A stretch of 14,254 bases of DNA from Thermoplasmata archaeon (GTDB lineage Archaea; Thermoplasmatota; Thermoplasmata; Thermoplasmatales; GCA-001856825): contig JAJYRY010000014.1 in assembly GCA_021793855.1 (NCBI GenBank), positions 1-14,254 on the forward strand, read 5' to 3'. Made by a program: the position numbers and the translations under genes. Shown here one piece after another: positions 1 to 6,970 of the stretch; within the stretch, counting starts at the first letter, position 1; each line of letters starts with the position of its first letter. Under the pieces are notes generated by a model. It was not told where the DNA came from. It ran no database searches and saw only the letters and a list, made by a program, of their open reading frames with translations.

Positions 1-2
1 CA

Positions 3-242
3 AAGAACGTCAGGTTAGCCATGCTGGCAGCAAGGGACCTTAGATTTGGTACTGTCTGGGTAAATGACCACGCTCCGATCCCGTCTGAAATGCCTTGGTC
101 ACCAATGAAGAAATCAGGTTACGGAGCATCCACTTCCAGATATTCATTAGAAGAGTTCACGACAGTAAAGCACGTCTATGTCGATCTGACTGGACTGGTC
201 AGGAAGAGCTGGCACTACCAAATCTACGGGGATAAACCCTAG
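3..242 (+). CDS. Aldehyde dehydrogenase, C-terminal end (partial)
   Basis: Only the last 79 residues are present; the gene begins before the window. The visible part has the typical C-terminal ALDH pattern: a WVNDH turn, SEMPW, then a KKSGYG loop followed by YSLEEFTTVKHV. These segments bind the oligomerisation strand and cap the aldehyde-binding tunnel in NAD(P)-dependent aldehyde dehydrogenases. The SEMPW...SGYG...YSLEE combination recalls aminobutyraldehyde/betaine-aldehyde dehydrogenases, which oxidise amine-derived aldehydes to acids, but substrate cannot be fixed from the tail. The catalytic Cys and Glu lie outside the window. A perfect hairpin lies 22 bases beyond the stop. The neighbouring hydrolase, permease and amidase relic fit amine or amide catabolism. 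Family assignment is firm; the substrate is inference. Confidence 0.9.
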   Translation, partial: KNVRLAMLAARDLRFGTVWVNDHAPIPSEMPWSPMKKSGYGASTSRYSLEEFTTVKHVYVDLTGLVRKSWHYQIYGDKP

Positions 243-264
243 GAAACCAGAATCAATTACAGAT

Positions 265-285
265 AGATGGAAGAAAAGTCCATCT
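265..285 (+). terminator. Hairpin after the aldehyde dehydrogenase gene
   Basis: A perfect inverted repeat, AGATGGA / TCCATCT, with a 7-base loop starts 22 bases after the aldehyde dehydrogenase stop. No T-run follows at once, so it may be an mRNA 3'-end structure rather than a classical terminator. Confidence 0.35.
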
Positions 286-452
286 CTCAGTATGTTTCAA
301 GAACTGTTCTGGTAACAGACCTTTCGATCTGCGTTACTACGGAAATCCCACCGGAGTAGACGCAATCTTGCTTTATTTATTACTTTCTCCCATTTTGAAT
401 TGGCTCCTGATAATTCATTCTTATAATATGCATTCGCTTTCAATGGGAAATG

Positions 453-460
453 ATAAATAA
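453..460 (+). promoter_or_regulatory. TATA box for the secernin-like gene
   Basis: ATAAATAA lies 24-31 bases before the ATG at 484, the usual distance between an archaeal TATA box and its transcription start. The mRNA would therefore be leaderless. No Shine-Dalgarno-like sequence precedes the ATG, which agrees with this. A second AT-rich stretch (421-430, TTATAATATG) is a less well-placed alternative. Confidence 0.5.
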
Positions 461-483
461 AACAAGAAAATAATAAGACTAAG

Positions 484-1749
484 ATGTGCGATACTGTCTG
501 TAGTCTGCCAGAAAACAATTTTGATTCTAGAGTGAGTTTGTTCGGGAAGAATAGCGACAGAGACCCTAACGAAATCCAACTCGTTGAATTTTATCCCAGA
601 AGTATTAGAAGTGGCAAGACTCACGCTACTTATATCGATGTAGAGTACGAGGGGAAGACTAATGCAGTTATTCTATCGAGACCCCACTGGATCTGGGGAG
701 CTGAGATGGGCGTCAACGAAAAAGGTGTGTCGGTTGGAAACGAAGCCATATTCTCGTCGCCCAAGGTCAAGAGCAAGAAGCTTCTTGGAATGGACTTATT
801 GAGATTGGGACTTGAGAAAGGTGATGACGCAGCTTCGACAGCGAAGACCATGATTGAGTACCTAGAGACCTACGGTCAGGGGGGTAGCAATGACCAATCC
901 AGGGAGGAGTACTATAACAATATGTTCCTTATAAGCGACTTGAAAAAAGCACTCAAATTGACCATTGTTGAAAAGGAATATTCACTGGAGAGACTGAGTT
1001 CGCGCCATTCTATTTCAAACAAGATTCCTGCTTCGGAAAGTTTTGACAAAGCGGGTTTAGAAAGATCTCATAACTTTTCTTACCGTGAAGATATTCTTTA
1101 CTCAAGACTGGGAAGGGGCCTGGAACGATCTCGATTCACTTCCAGTGTATTGGATGACAAGTCCAAATCGACACAGTATCAAGATATCTTCAGGATGTTA
1201 AGGCATCATGAAGGAGACTGGTCCCATCCAAGTAGGGGATCCAACAGGGACATCTGTATGCACGCCGGCCCTCTTTCTAGAAGATTCCAGACAGTCAATT
1301 CATTTGTTGTTATGACAAGCAAAAAAGGAACTGTAGTCTGGTCAACGTTTTCATCCAATCCCTGCATTTCTCTCTACAAACCCATCCTTCTTTCCGGAAA
1401 TTCAGCTTTTGGACTCCTCTATAATTCAGATTATTGGGCTAGGGGAGAAAGGATACATCGAAATCTCCTGAACAGCACTTCATTTTCCTACTATGAATTT
1501 GCAAACCTGCTCGATGAAAGGCAGTCTCAGATAATCGATATATCAAAAGCGACCATTGACGGATGGCTCTCTGGGGACACAAGCAATTCTACTGTAGATG
1601 AAAGTATTTTCAAGACAATATTTGACATTGATGGATCGCATCTCTCATCACTGGAAAGAAGGAAGGGCCCACTTCACAAGGGTTTGACAGTGAGTCTCTA
1701 CGACAGCTGGTGGAAAAAGAAAGAGAGATCGCTCGGCGGCTTAACCTGA
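484..1749 (+). CDS. Secernin/dipeptidase-like Cys-hydrolase, peptidase family C69 (Ntn hydrolase)
   Basis: The 421-residue protein begins MCDTVCSLP. Cys2 would become N-terminal after Met removal and serve as the nucleophile of an Ntn (N-terminal nucleophile) hydrolase. The following FGKNSDRDPNE block (residues 20-30) is the second hallmark of the secernin/C69 family. The length of about 420 residues is normal for secernins. There is no signal peptide, so it should act in the cytoplasm, presumably cutting an amide or peptide bond in a dipeptide or related small amide. The ATG at 484 is strongly supported because only this start exposes Cys2, and a TATA box stands at leaderless distance. It converges with the amino-acid permease at 1799-3106. 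Family is confident; substrate unknown. Confidence 0.9.
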   Translation: MCDTVCSLPENNFDSRVSLFGKNSDRDPNEIQLVEFYPRSIRSGKTHATYIDVEYEGKTNAVILSRPHWIWGAEMGVNEKGVSVGNEAIFSSPKVKSKKLLGMDLLRLGLEKGDDAASTAKTMIEYLETYGQGGSNDQSREEYYNNMFLISDLKKALKLTIVEKEYSLERLSSRHSISNKIPASESFDKAGLERSHNFSYREDILYSRLGRGLERSRFTSSVLDDKSKSTQYQDIFRMLRHHEGDWSHPSRGSNRDICMHAGPLSRRFQTVNSFVVMTSKKGTVVWSTFSSNPCISLYKPILLSGNSAFGLLYNSDYWARGERIHRNLLNSTSFSYYEFANLLDERQSQIIDISKATIDGWLSGDTSNSTVDESIFKTIFDIDGSHLSSLERRKGPLHKGLTVSLYDSWWKKKERSLGGLT

Positions 1750-1763
1750 TACGTCGACGAGGG

Positions 1764-1784
1764 AGTTCAGCGGAACTGGTTTTT
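1764..1784 (+). terminator. Hairpin plus T-run between convergent genes
   Basis: AGTTC-agcg-GAACT (1764-1777) is followed by five T residues (1780-1784), 15 bases after the secernin-like stop and inside the short gap before the convergent permease end. It looks like a terminator for the plus-strand gene. The stem is only 5 bp. Confidence 0.4.
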
Positions 1785-1798
1785 CCCTAAAGATAAAT

Positions 1799-3106
1799 CT
1801 ACCTTAGTCTTCCAGATTTGTAGAGAGCCCCGTAGAGAACTGTCAGGATCAGGGTACCAAGAATCACGATAATGGCGTCCTCAATCGGAGAGGTAGCAAA
1901 GAGCAGAATCCCAAAGAGGAAGAAGACCCCAATCGCTATCAAGAAGATTACGGTGCCTCCCTTCACGTGAAAAGGCACATCTGCCTTTTTCATCTTTCTG
2001 TGATGCCACAGAGCTGCATACCCCACAAACCCGTACATGAAAGCATCAAATCCGGCAGCGACTATCACAATCACGGAGTAATTTCGAGTCACGAAAATTG
2101 CCAACGTGATGACAAGAACAATGCCGTAGAGGAAGAGTAAGGAGACGTATGGTGTGAGGAACCTACTGTGTATTCTTCCCAGGAATTTTGGAAAAGTTCC
2201 CTCTCTTCCAAGTGCATACACGAGTCTTGAAGTTCCCAGTATTCCTGCATTGAACGCACTGAAACTCATGATCACACTGACAATTCCTATGAGGACAGGA
2301 AGCTGGGTACCTACCAGGATGTATTTTCCAAGTATAATCTGGGGTATTACAGTCACCTTCAATACGTCAAGTGGAACTTTCTCAAAAATTGCAATAGATG
2401 CCAAGATGAACACTATCCCTATGAAGGCTACTCCCAGTGGCATTGCCCTCGGAATGCCTTTCTTGTAATCAATCGCTTCTTCTCCAAGAGTAGTGACTCT
2501 GCCGAATCCTATGAAGAAGTAGATGGAAACAGCACTTGCTGAAAATATGGATAACCAGTTTAGCTGACCGAACACAACCGGCGTTGTATTCTTTACGAAG
2601 AAGATCGAATAAATTGAAACGAGGATCAGGGAGATAGCGACGAAGAAAGTGATGATCATTTGAAAATTTCCTGAAATCTCCACTCCGAGAATGTTGATTG
2701 CCACAACTATTGTTAGGATTAAAATTGCCCAGAAGAGTGGTGGAAGAGCTCCCACCAGGTAGTTGAGGACATTGCCTGCCATATATGCTTCAGTTCCGGC
2801 TGCCCCTAGTATCGCTATTACCCACATGATTGAAAGGGAGAGTGCAAGTGTATTTCCCATCGGCTTTTTCAGAAAAATCCTGTTTCCTGCTGCGGACGGA
2901 TAAATGCTCACCAACTCGCCATAGGCAAGCGATCCCAGAATGACAACGGCCGTTGAGATTATTACCGCAATTATCAGGTTTGCTAGGGAGCCCACAAGGA
3001 GAACCATTATTATTATGCTGAGGAAGACTGAAGAGGCAAGAGGCGTTCCCATCGTGATTGCAATCAGCCGTGTGAATTTCAACCTCCTTTCCAGAGTTAG
3101 GACCAT
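1799..3106 (-). CDS. APC-superfamily amino acid/amine permease
   Basis: This 435-residue protein is mostly hydrophobic with about 12 predicted membrane helices, the normal size and topology of APC-family transporters. After a helix around residue 200 it has the family pattern FIGFGRVTTLGEEAIDYKKG followed by IPRAM, the conserved loop between helices 6 and 7 of amino acid/polyamine permeases. SRLVYALGREG in the second half is also typical. It should carry an amino acid, amine or similar small cation across the cytoplasmic membrane; specificity is not readable. It is the last gene of a five-gene operon. Its ATG lies within the end of the preceding SCP2-like gene (10-base overlap), with GAGG 5 bases upstream, so translational coupling is likely. 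Confidence 0.9.
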   Translation of the reverse strand: MVLTLERRLKFTRLIAITMGTPLASSVFLSIIIMVLLVGSLANLIIAVIISTAVVILGSLAYGELVSIYPSAAGNRIFLKKPMGNTLALSLSIMWVIAILGAAGTEAYMAGNVLNYLVGALPPLFWAILILTIVVAINILGVEISGNFQMIITFFVAISLILVSIYSIFFVKNTTPVVFGQLNWLSIFSASAVSIYFFIGFGRVTTLGEEAIDYKKGIPRAMPLGVAFIGIVFILASIAIFEKVPLDVLKVTVIPQIILGKYILVGTQLPVLIGIVSVIMSFSAFNAGILGTSRLVYALGREGTFPKFLGRIHSRFLTPYVSLLFLYGIVLVITLAIFVTRNYSVIVIVAAGFDAFMYGFVGYAALWHHRKMKKADVPFHVKGGTVIFLIAIGVFFLFGILLFATSPIEDAIIVILGTLILTVLYGALYKSGRLR

Positions 3107-3456
3107 AACAACCTCGCTATTGCATCCAGGACTATCTGATCCTTCTCTGAACCGTAAGTTTCTACAACTCCATCCAGGTATAGGTGCGATATATTTTCTC
3201 TCCCTCTGAGCATGCTCAATAGAGTTTCCGTCGAACTAATGACCTTGACATTTCCTTCGTTCTCACTTTCCGCCTTTCTCATTTCTATTATCTTGCCTGT
3301 GGTTACATTAAGCACGAATCCAAATCCTTGATCCTTGCTCCACATCAGAACAGAGGTGCTCCATTTCTTGATAAGTTTCTGCACCCTGTCGTTCTCATTT
3401 ACCCTTCTGTTGAATTCCTCAAGGACAGTTCTTAGTTCTCCTTCCATATCACTCAT
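3097..3456 (-). CDS. SCP2-like protein C (third of three tandem paralogs)
   Basis: The 119-residue soluble protein has an N-terminal amphipathic helix (about residues 5-30), beta-rich middle segments and a C-terminal helix ending QIVLDAIARLLW. The block STETLLSMLRGRENISHLYLDG corresponds to the SCP2 pattern in which a short helix and a G-rich turn precede the hydrophobic binding tunnel. SCP2 domains bind lipids or other hydrophobic ligands. There is no signal peptide or membrane segment. The ATG at 3456 follows the SCP2-like B stop by 14 bases, with GGAG overlapping that stop as a plausible ribosome binding site; Met4 is an alternative start. Assignment rests on my pattern recognition and the tandem context, so fold-level confidence is moderate and the ligand is unknown. 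Confidence 0.65.
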   Translation of the reverse strand: MSDMEGELRTVLEEFNRRVNENDRVQKLIKKWSTSVLMWSKDQGFGFVLNVTTGKIIEMRKAESENEGNVKVISSTETLLSMLRGRENISHLYLDGVVETYGSEKDQIVLDAIARLLWS

Positions 3457-3470
3457 CGAGCAATCGACTC

Positions 3471-3881
3471 CTATTCGATCTTTCCAGCAGATCGTACCAG
3501 TTCCTGAGCAGCATTGACATATTTCATCAGTTTCCTAACGTCACCTGTGACAGTAATCTCTCCCCTGAGCATTGCCGTCACGACGTTTGTCTTCCCAGAA
3601 AGGACGTTTTCCCAGGTGGTCGCCGTCCCTTCCAGTATGTATGGCATCTTCTTTCTGTCCACAGACGAGGGAAAGATCACAGAGTTGCACTTTCCGTGAA
3701 AAAGTTCGAGGATGATGTTTCTGTTCTCCCCACTGCGTAAGAAGTGAGATTGATTGTCCCCTCTAATTGAAATGACTATGTCTCCCTCCCAGTCTGCCGC
3801 ATATCTCTCGTAATCCTGGTTTGAGTTTATTTTTTCCCTGAATTTCTCGAACCATTGATCAGAAAACATCAGAGTCTTCAT
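3471..3881 (-). CDS. SCP2 sterol-binding-domain protein B
   Basis: Of the three tandem paralogs this one looks most like a canonical SCP2 domain. FSDQWFEKFREKINSN near the N-terminus is followed by AADWEGDIV, then a central FHGKC segment, TATTWENVLSGKTN and LRGEITVTGD, ending in a helix with LMKYVNAAQELV. This matches the usual order of the SCP2 fold, which binds hydrophobic ligands in the cytoplasm. I place the start at 3881 (136 residues) rather than the in-frame 3905. That ATG overlaps the stop of SCP2-like A as ATGA and has GAGG 6 bases upstream. Coupling to both neighbours implies roughly matched amounts of A, B and C. Confidence 0.75.
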   Translation of the reverse strand: MKTLMFSDQWFEKFREKINSNQDYERYAADWEGDIVISIRGDNQSHFLRSGENRNIILELFHGKCNSVIFPSSVDRKKMPYILEGTATTWENVLSGKTNVVTAMLRGEITVTGDVRKLMKYVNAAQELVRSAGKIE

Positions 3882-4336
3882 AGATAACCTCTCTCGCTCA
3901 ACCACTTCTGGTATTGAATTCTGGTTGGAAGGATTATTTTCTTTGTCAGGTTCCTCAGAATGATCTCCATTCTTTCGGACGGGGCCTGAATGTTCATCAC
4001 TTTCTTCATCGAACCCCTGAAAACTATTTCGTCACTGATAACCAGCTCAACAAAACTCTCTTGTCCTGTGCTGATCTTGAGCATAGCATCGTATGAATCC
4101 ACGTAATAAACTAATTCGGCCGTTGACTCGAGGCTTTTAACTTCGTTCCTCTTTATCAGAGTGAATGAAAGGACTTCTCCATCAACAGTTTGCTGCCATA
4201 TTCCTATGCCGAGATCTCTGATCACAATTAGCTCAGTCGCGTTATAAGTCCCCTTCCCCAGCTCCCTGAATTTTTCATCACCGTTCAAGGCACTCTTGAG
4301 GGTATCAAAGAATTCTTGGGTTCCGAAACTTAGCAC
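3878..4336 (-). CDS. SCP2-like protein A
   Basis: This 152-residue soluble protein starts at GTG. The N-terminal EFFDTLKSALNGDEKFREL helix, a beta-rich middle, and the block YDAMLKISTGQESFVELV followed by FRGSMKKVM resemble the SCP2 pattern, in which a conserved Gly turn and an Arg-Gly pair precede the last helix. The C-terminal tail (about the last 20 residues, ending QKWLSERGYL) extends beyond the usual domain. The start follows the oxidoreductase stop by 26 bases, with a GGTAGTGAT ribosome-binding-like stretch just upstream, so it is the second gene of the operon. It differs widely in sequence from B and C. Function is unknown; hydrophobic ligand binding is inferred from the fold. Confidence 0.65.
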   Translation of the reverse strand: MLSFGTQEFFDTLKSALNGDEKFRELGKGTYNATELIVIRDLGIGIWQQTVDGEVLSFTLIKRNEVKSLESTAELVYYVDSYDAMLKISTGQESFVELVISDEIVFRGSMKKVMNIQAPSERMEIILRNLTKKIILPTRIQYQKWLSERGYL

Positions 4337-4362
4337 CGAATTATCACTACCTTAATGCTCCA

Positions 4363-5502
4363 CTAATTTTCCTCTATCTTCACAGTTCTCTTTACGGAGA
4401 TATTTCGCCTCTTCAATTCTGCGATGAAGAATGAGGGATCTATTGCACCCTCTGGTGCATACAGCCCGGGTCTCAAATTCTTGTTCCTTGATATATCTTG
4501 GGCCCCGATACTGGCAGACCAACCAGTCAACTTCTGCATTTTATCTGCACCGCTGAATTCGATTGTTGTTTTCTTACCATCCTTTTGCCCGATAACTTCC
4601 ACCCAGAACCCTGAGACCTCAACTCCTCCGCTCTTGAATTGTTCCATTGTTTGATGAACGAACGACGCAAGGAAGTCTCTGGATGATACTTCTATATTCC
4701 CAACTTTGACCACCTTATCTTCTGTGAGTCCAATATCGGCAAACTGACTTACCAAATGATTCTGCCAGTCGGGTATCAGGGCTCCTCTGAGGGTGACGTT
4801 GTTGACTCCTTTCAGGTATCGTGGAATCGTTATTGGCTCTGGATGACCAACAAAATAAGTCTCTAGTCTTGAGATGGGCTCAGGAAAGTCAATTTCCCTC
4901 TTGAATTGTCTCGCAGGAACGTACTCGAGCTTACCGTCCAAATACATTGGTACTTCCCCTGTTACGGCATGAAACACATGTGATATAACTGCAATTCCTG
5001 ACGCATCCGCTGCGCTTCCACTCCATCCAATGTTTATGTCTGTCGTAGCTTCTAAACTATCGTACCCAGCTCTGGCAAGAACATTGGTAATTCCTGGAGT
5101 CCATCCCATGCCTATCAGAATTCTGGACTTTCCTTTGGCAATTTCTTTCTCTCTTTCTACGACCCGAAGAGTGGCGTCGTGATCGTCACATATGTCGACA
5201 TAATCTTTTCCAGCCTCCATTGTCGCATCGACTACCGTATTTTCATATTTGTAAAATGGTCCAACGGTATTGATCACTAAATCTGATTGGACTATTGCAT
5301 CTATAAGATTTTTCTTATCGTTCACATTTACATAGGTTCCCTCAACCTCTGTATCTCCCCCTTTTACCCGCTCGACCAGCTTCTCCGTGGCAACCTTATT
5401 GAAATCGCCTACTATGACCCGTTCGACCCCGCTAAAAACTAAGTCTCGAACGGCGGCGGATCCCATATCTCCAGCTCCGCCCAAAACCAAAAAGACAGTC
5501 AT
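4363..5502 (-). CDS. Saccharopine dehydrogenase-like oxidoreductase (COG1748 type)
   Basis: The 379-residue protein has an N-terminal Rossmann fold with the dinucleotide motif LGGAGDMGSAA (residues 7-17) and an acidic GDFNK end of the second strand. VINTVGPF (about 76-83) and YVDICDDHD (about 101-109) are both characteristic of the saccharopine dehydrogenase/reductase family, as is the IGMGWTPGITNVLA segment in the middle. The family includes NAD(P)-dependent enzymes that form or cleave secondary-amine adducts of amino acids, but also members acting on lipids, so substrate is open. It leads the SCP2-permease operon. The ATG at 5502 is 24-32 bases downstream of a TATA box and has no Shine-Dalgarno sequence, implying a leaderless message. 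Confidence 0.85.
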   Translation of the reverse strand: MTVFLVLGGAGDMGSAAVRDLVFSGVERVIVGDFNKVATEKLVERVKGGDTEVEGTYVNVNDKKNLIDAIVQSDLVINTVGPFYKYENTVVDATMEAGKDYVDICDDHDATLRVVEREKEIAKGKSRILIGMGWTPGITNVLARAGYDSLEATTDINIGWSGSAADASGIAVISHVFHAVTGEVPMYLDGKLEYVPARQFKREIDFPEPISRLETYFVGHPEPITIPRYLKGVNNVTLRGALIPDWQNHLVSQFADIGLTEDKVVKVGNIEVSSRDFLASFVHQTMEQFKSGGVEVSGFWVEVIGQKDGKKTTIEFSGADKMQKLTGWSASIGAQDISRNKNLRPGLYAPEGAIDPSFFIAELKRRNISVKRTVKIEEN

Positions 5503-5525
5503 GGTGGTTTAGATAAATATCTCTC

Positions 5526-5534
5526 TATAAATAT
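5526..5534 (-). promoter_or_regulatory. TATA box of the oxidoreductase-SCP2-permease operon
   Basis: Read on the minus strand the sequence is ATATTTATA, 24-32 bases before the ATG at 5502. It is the only good candidate promoter upstream of the five co-directional, closely spaced or overlapping genes. A second similar stretch (5513-5520) lies too near the start codon to serve a leaderless transcript. Confidence 0.55.
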
Positions 5535-5679
5535 GTTCTGAGGAATTAGGTTCACTTAACTAGTCGATTATACCGGACTTAGCGCTGATTTAATGTCTAC
5601 TTGATTACTTGACTTTTATTTCAAAAAAGACAACTGGAATTTTACTAAAGTTGTTTTATTAAGTCTCCAAACGTTATGA

Positions 5680-5871
5680 AGCATATTGCCCAGAGCTGCC
5701 AAAGAGGCCGTCGAAGAGATGATCTTGCTAATGGCTGAAAGAAGTTTTAGCAGAGATGAGGCATATGTTCTCTGCAGCGTAGCAGGAAATCTGAGGATTA
5801 GCGAAATCGTGCATAAGCCAAACTGCTGGGTCTCCATGGTGATGTCAAAACAGCTGCTTGAAAGATACTAA
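5680..5871 (+). pseudogene. Acetamidase/formamidase C-terminal relic
   Basis: The open frame gives about 62 residues that match the C-terminal end of acetamidase/formamidase (FmdA/AmdA family). AAKEAVEEM is followed by SRDEAYVLCSVAGNLRISE and then PNCWVSMVM. In the family this segment follows the catalytic part and the protein is about 300 residues or longer, so at least three quarters is missing. A stop lies in frame at 5677-5679 and the only possible start is TTG, with no convincing promoter. Upstream DNA (5535-5676) shows no recognisable remainder. The simplest reading is a decayed amidase gene whose N-terminus was deleted. Intact enzymes of this family hydrolyse short amides to acid and ammonia, fitting the local metabolic theme. 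Confidence 0.75.
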
Positions 5872-5960
5872 TTACTGCGATAAGAGATGCTGTCTCATCT
5901 TGTAGTAGAGGAAACCTTCCTAAGTAGAGCGAAAACACTCTTGAATTTCTGTCTAGATGC

Positions 5961-6707
5961 CTAAAGCCCTATTCCCCCATCTACGACCAAGGTTTCTCCT
6001 GTTATGAAACCGTTTTCAGGATCGATGAGAAATTTGACGGCGTTAGCAATATCTTCGGCTTCTCCCCATCGAGACATAGGTGTCATTTTCTCGATCCTGT
6101 TGTGAAATGACTCATTCGTCCACCCTTCTCTGTTCATGTCCGTTTTAATATAGCCGGGAGCGACGCAGTTGACCCTTATCCGTGGGGCAAGTTCTTTGGC
6201 AAGTGATCTGGTCAGGTGAATTATGGCTGCCTTAGATGCCTGATAACTATGGGCCCACGCATCCGCCCTGAACCCGTAAACACTAGATATGTTCACTACG
6301 GACCCTCTATCCTCGATGATACTGTGAAGGTTCCTTACCAAGTAAAAAGGAGCTGTGAGATTTAAACCGATTGTCTTTTCCCATTCCTCATCGTTAGTTT
6401 CGTTGAGGACATCTCCATTATAGATGCCTGCGTTGTTTACAAGAGCAAAGATTCTTCCACTGCTTTCCTTCACTTTTCTGGTAAAATCTTCGAGTCTCTC
6501 TACCGAGGCTAGATCGACTTGATAGCTCTTCACATTGACTCCTAGCTCCAAAACCTCTCGCTCAGTGGAGATCGCTTCCTTTGTTCCAGAGTTGTAGGTG
6601 AAAATTATATCGTATCTTGATTTGGCAAGAGCTAGACCTATTGCCTTGCCAATTCCTCTATTCCCTCCGGTCACAAGGACGGTTCGAGACGGATCATTGT
6701 TTGACAT
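5961..6707 (-). CDS. Short-chain dehydrogenase/reductase (classical SDR, FabG-like)
   Basis: All hallmarks of a classical SDR of normal length (248 residues) are present. The TGGNRGIG cofactor loop is at 13-20 and NNAG at 91-94. The catalytic tetrad is Asn116, Ser142, Tyr155 and Lys159 (SYQASK), and PGYIKTDM follows the active site. The C-terminus GETLVVDGGIGL is typical of FabG-like reductases. It should carry out NAD(P)H-dependent reduction or oxidation of a carbonyl/hydroxyl group; whether on 3-oxoacyl thioesters, sugars or other alcohols is not readable. A TATA-like AATTATAT lies 26-33 bases upstream of the ATG, again a leaderless arrangement. It is divergent from the membrane protein at 6971. 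Confidence 0.92.
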   Translation of the reverse strand: MSNNDPSRTVLVTGGNRGIGKAIGLALAKSRYDIIFTYNSGTKEAISTEREVLELGVNVKSYQVDLASVERLEDFTRKVKESSGRIFALVNNAGIYNGDVLNETNDEEWEKTIGLNLTAPFYLVRNLHSIIEDRGSVVNISSVYGFRADAWAHSYQASKAAIIHLTRSLAKELAPRIRVNCVAPGYIKTDMNREGWTNESFHNRIEKMTPMSRWGEAEDIANAVKFLIDPENGFITGETLVVDGGIGL

Positions 6708-6732
6708 TGAACTTCTACCCGTGGTAATGTGG

Positions 6733-6740
6733 ATATAATT
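6733..6740 (-). promoter_or_regulatory. TATA box of the SDR gene
   Basis: AATTATAT on the minus strand is 26-33 bases before the ATG at 6707. No Shine-Dalgarno-like sequence lies between, so a leaderless transcript is likely. Confidence 0.45.
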
Positions 6741-6957
6741 TCAGTTTAAAATCGTGTTGTCTCTAACCATTTAACAATGGTACTGACATGGTCAACCTGA
6801 GGGCTAAGATCTCTAAATTTCCTCAAAAGTATCCTTCTCTCCGCATTACGGAGTTCTATTAGTATATCGATGACATCCTACACTTTGTGCAGGGGAGATT
6901 TCACAAGCTACTTACATGTTGGCTATTGATTCTAGCTTCGGGCTCGATAAGATAACG

Positions 6958-6964
6958 TATTTAT
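6958..6964 (+). promoter_or_regulatory. TATA-like element before the membrane-protein gene
   Basis: TATTTAT is 25-31 bases before the in-frame GTG at 6989 but only 7-13 bases before the ATG at 6971. If used, translation would start at GTG on a leaderless message. Confidence 0.35.
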
Positions 6965-6970
6965 CACTCT

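Noticed and set aside
297..851. Minus-strand frames around the secernin-like start
   Set aside because: They overlap the well-supported C69 gene and its promoter and have no own promoter or ribosome binding site.
2154..2468. 104-codon plus-strand frame
   Set aside because: It lies wholly inside the permease gene on the other strand, has no domain, and its composition is what the reverse of a membrane-protein gene gives.
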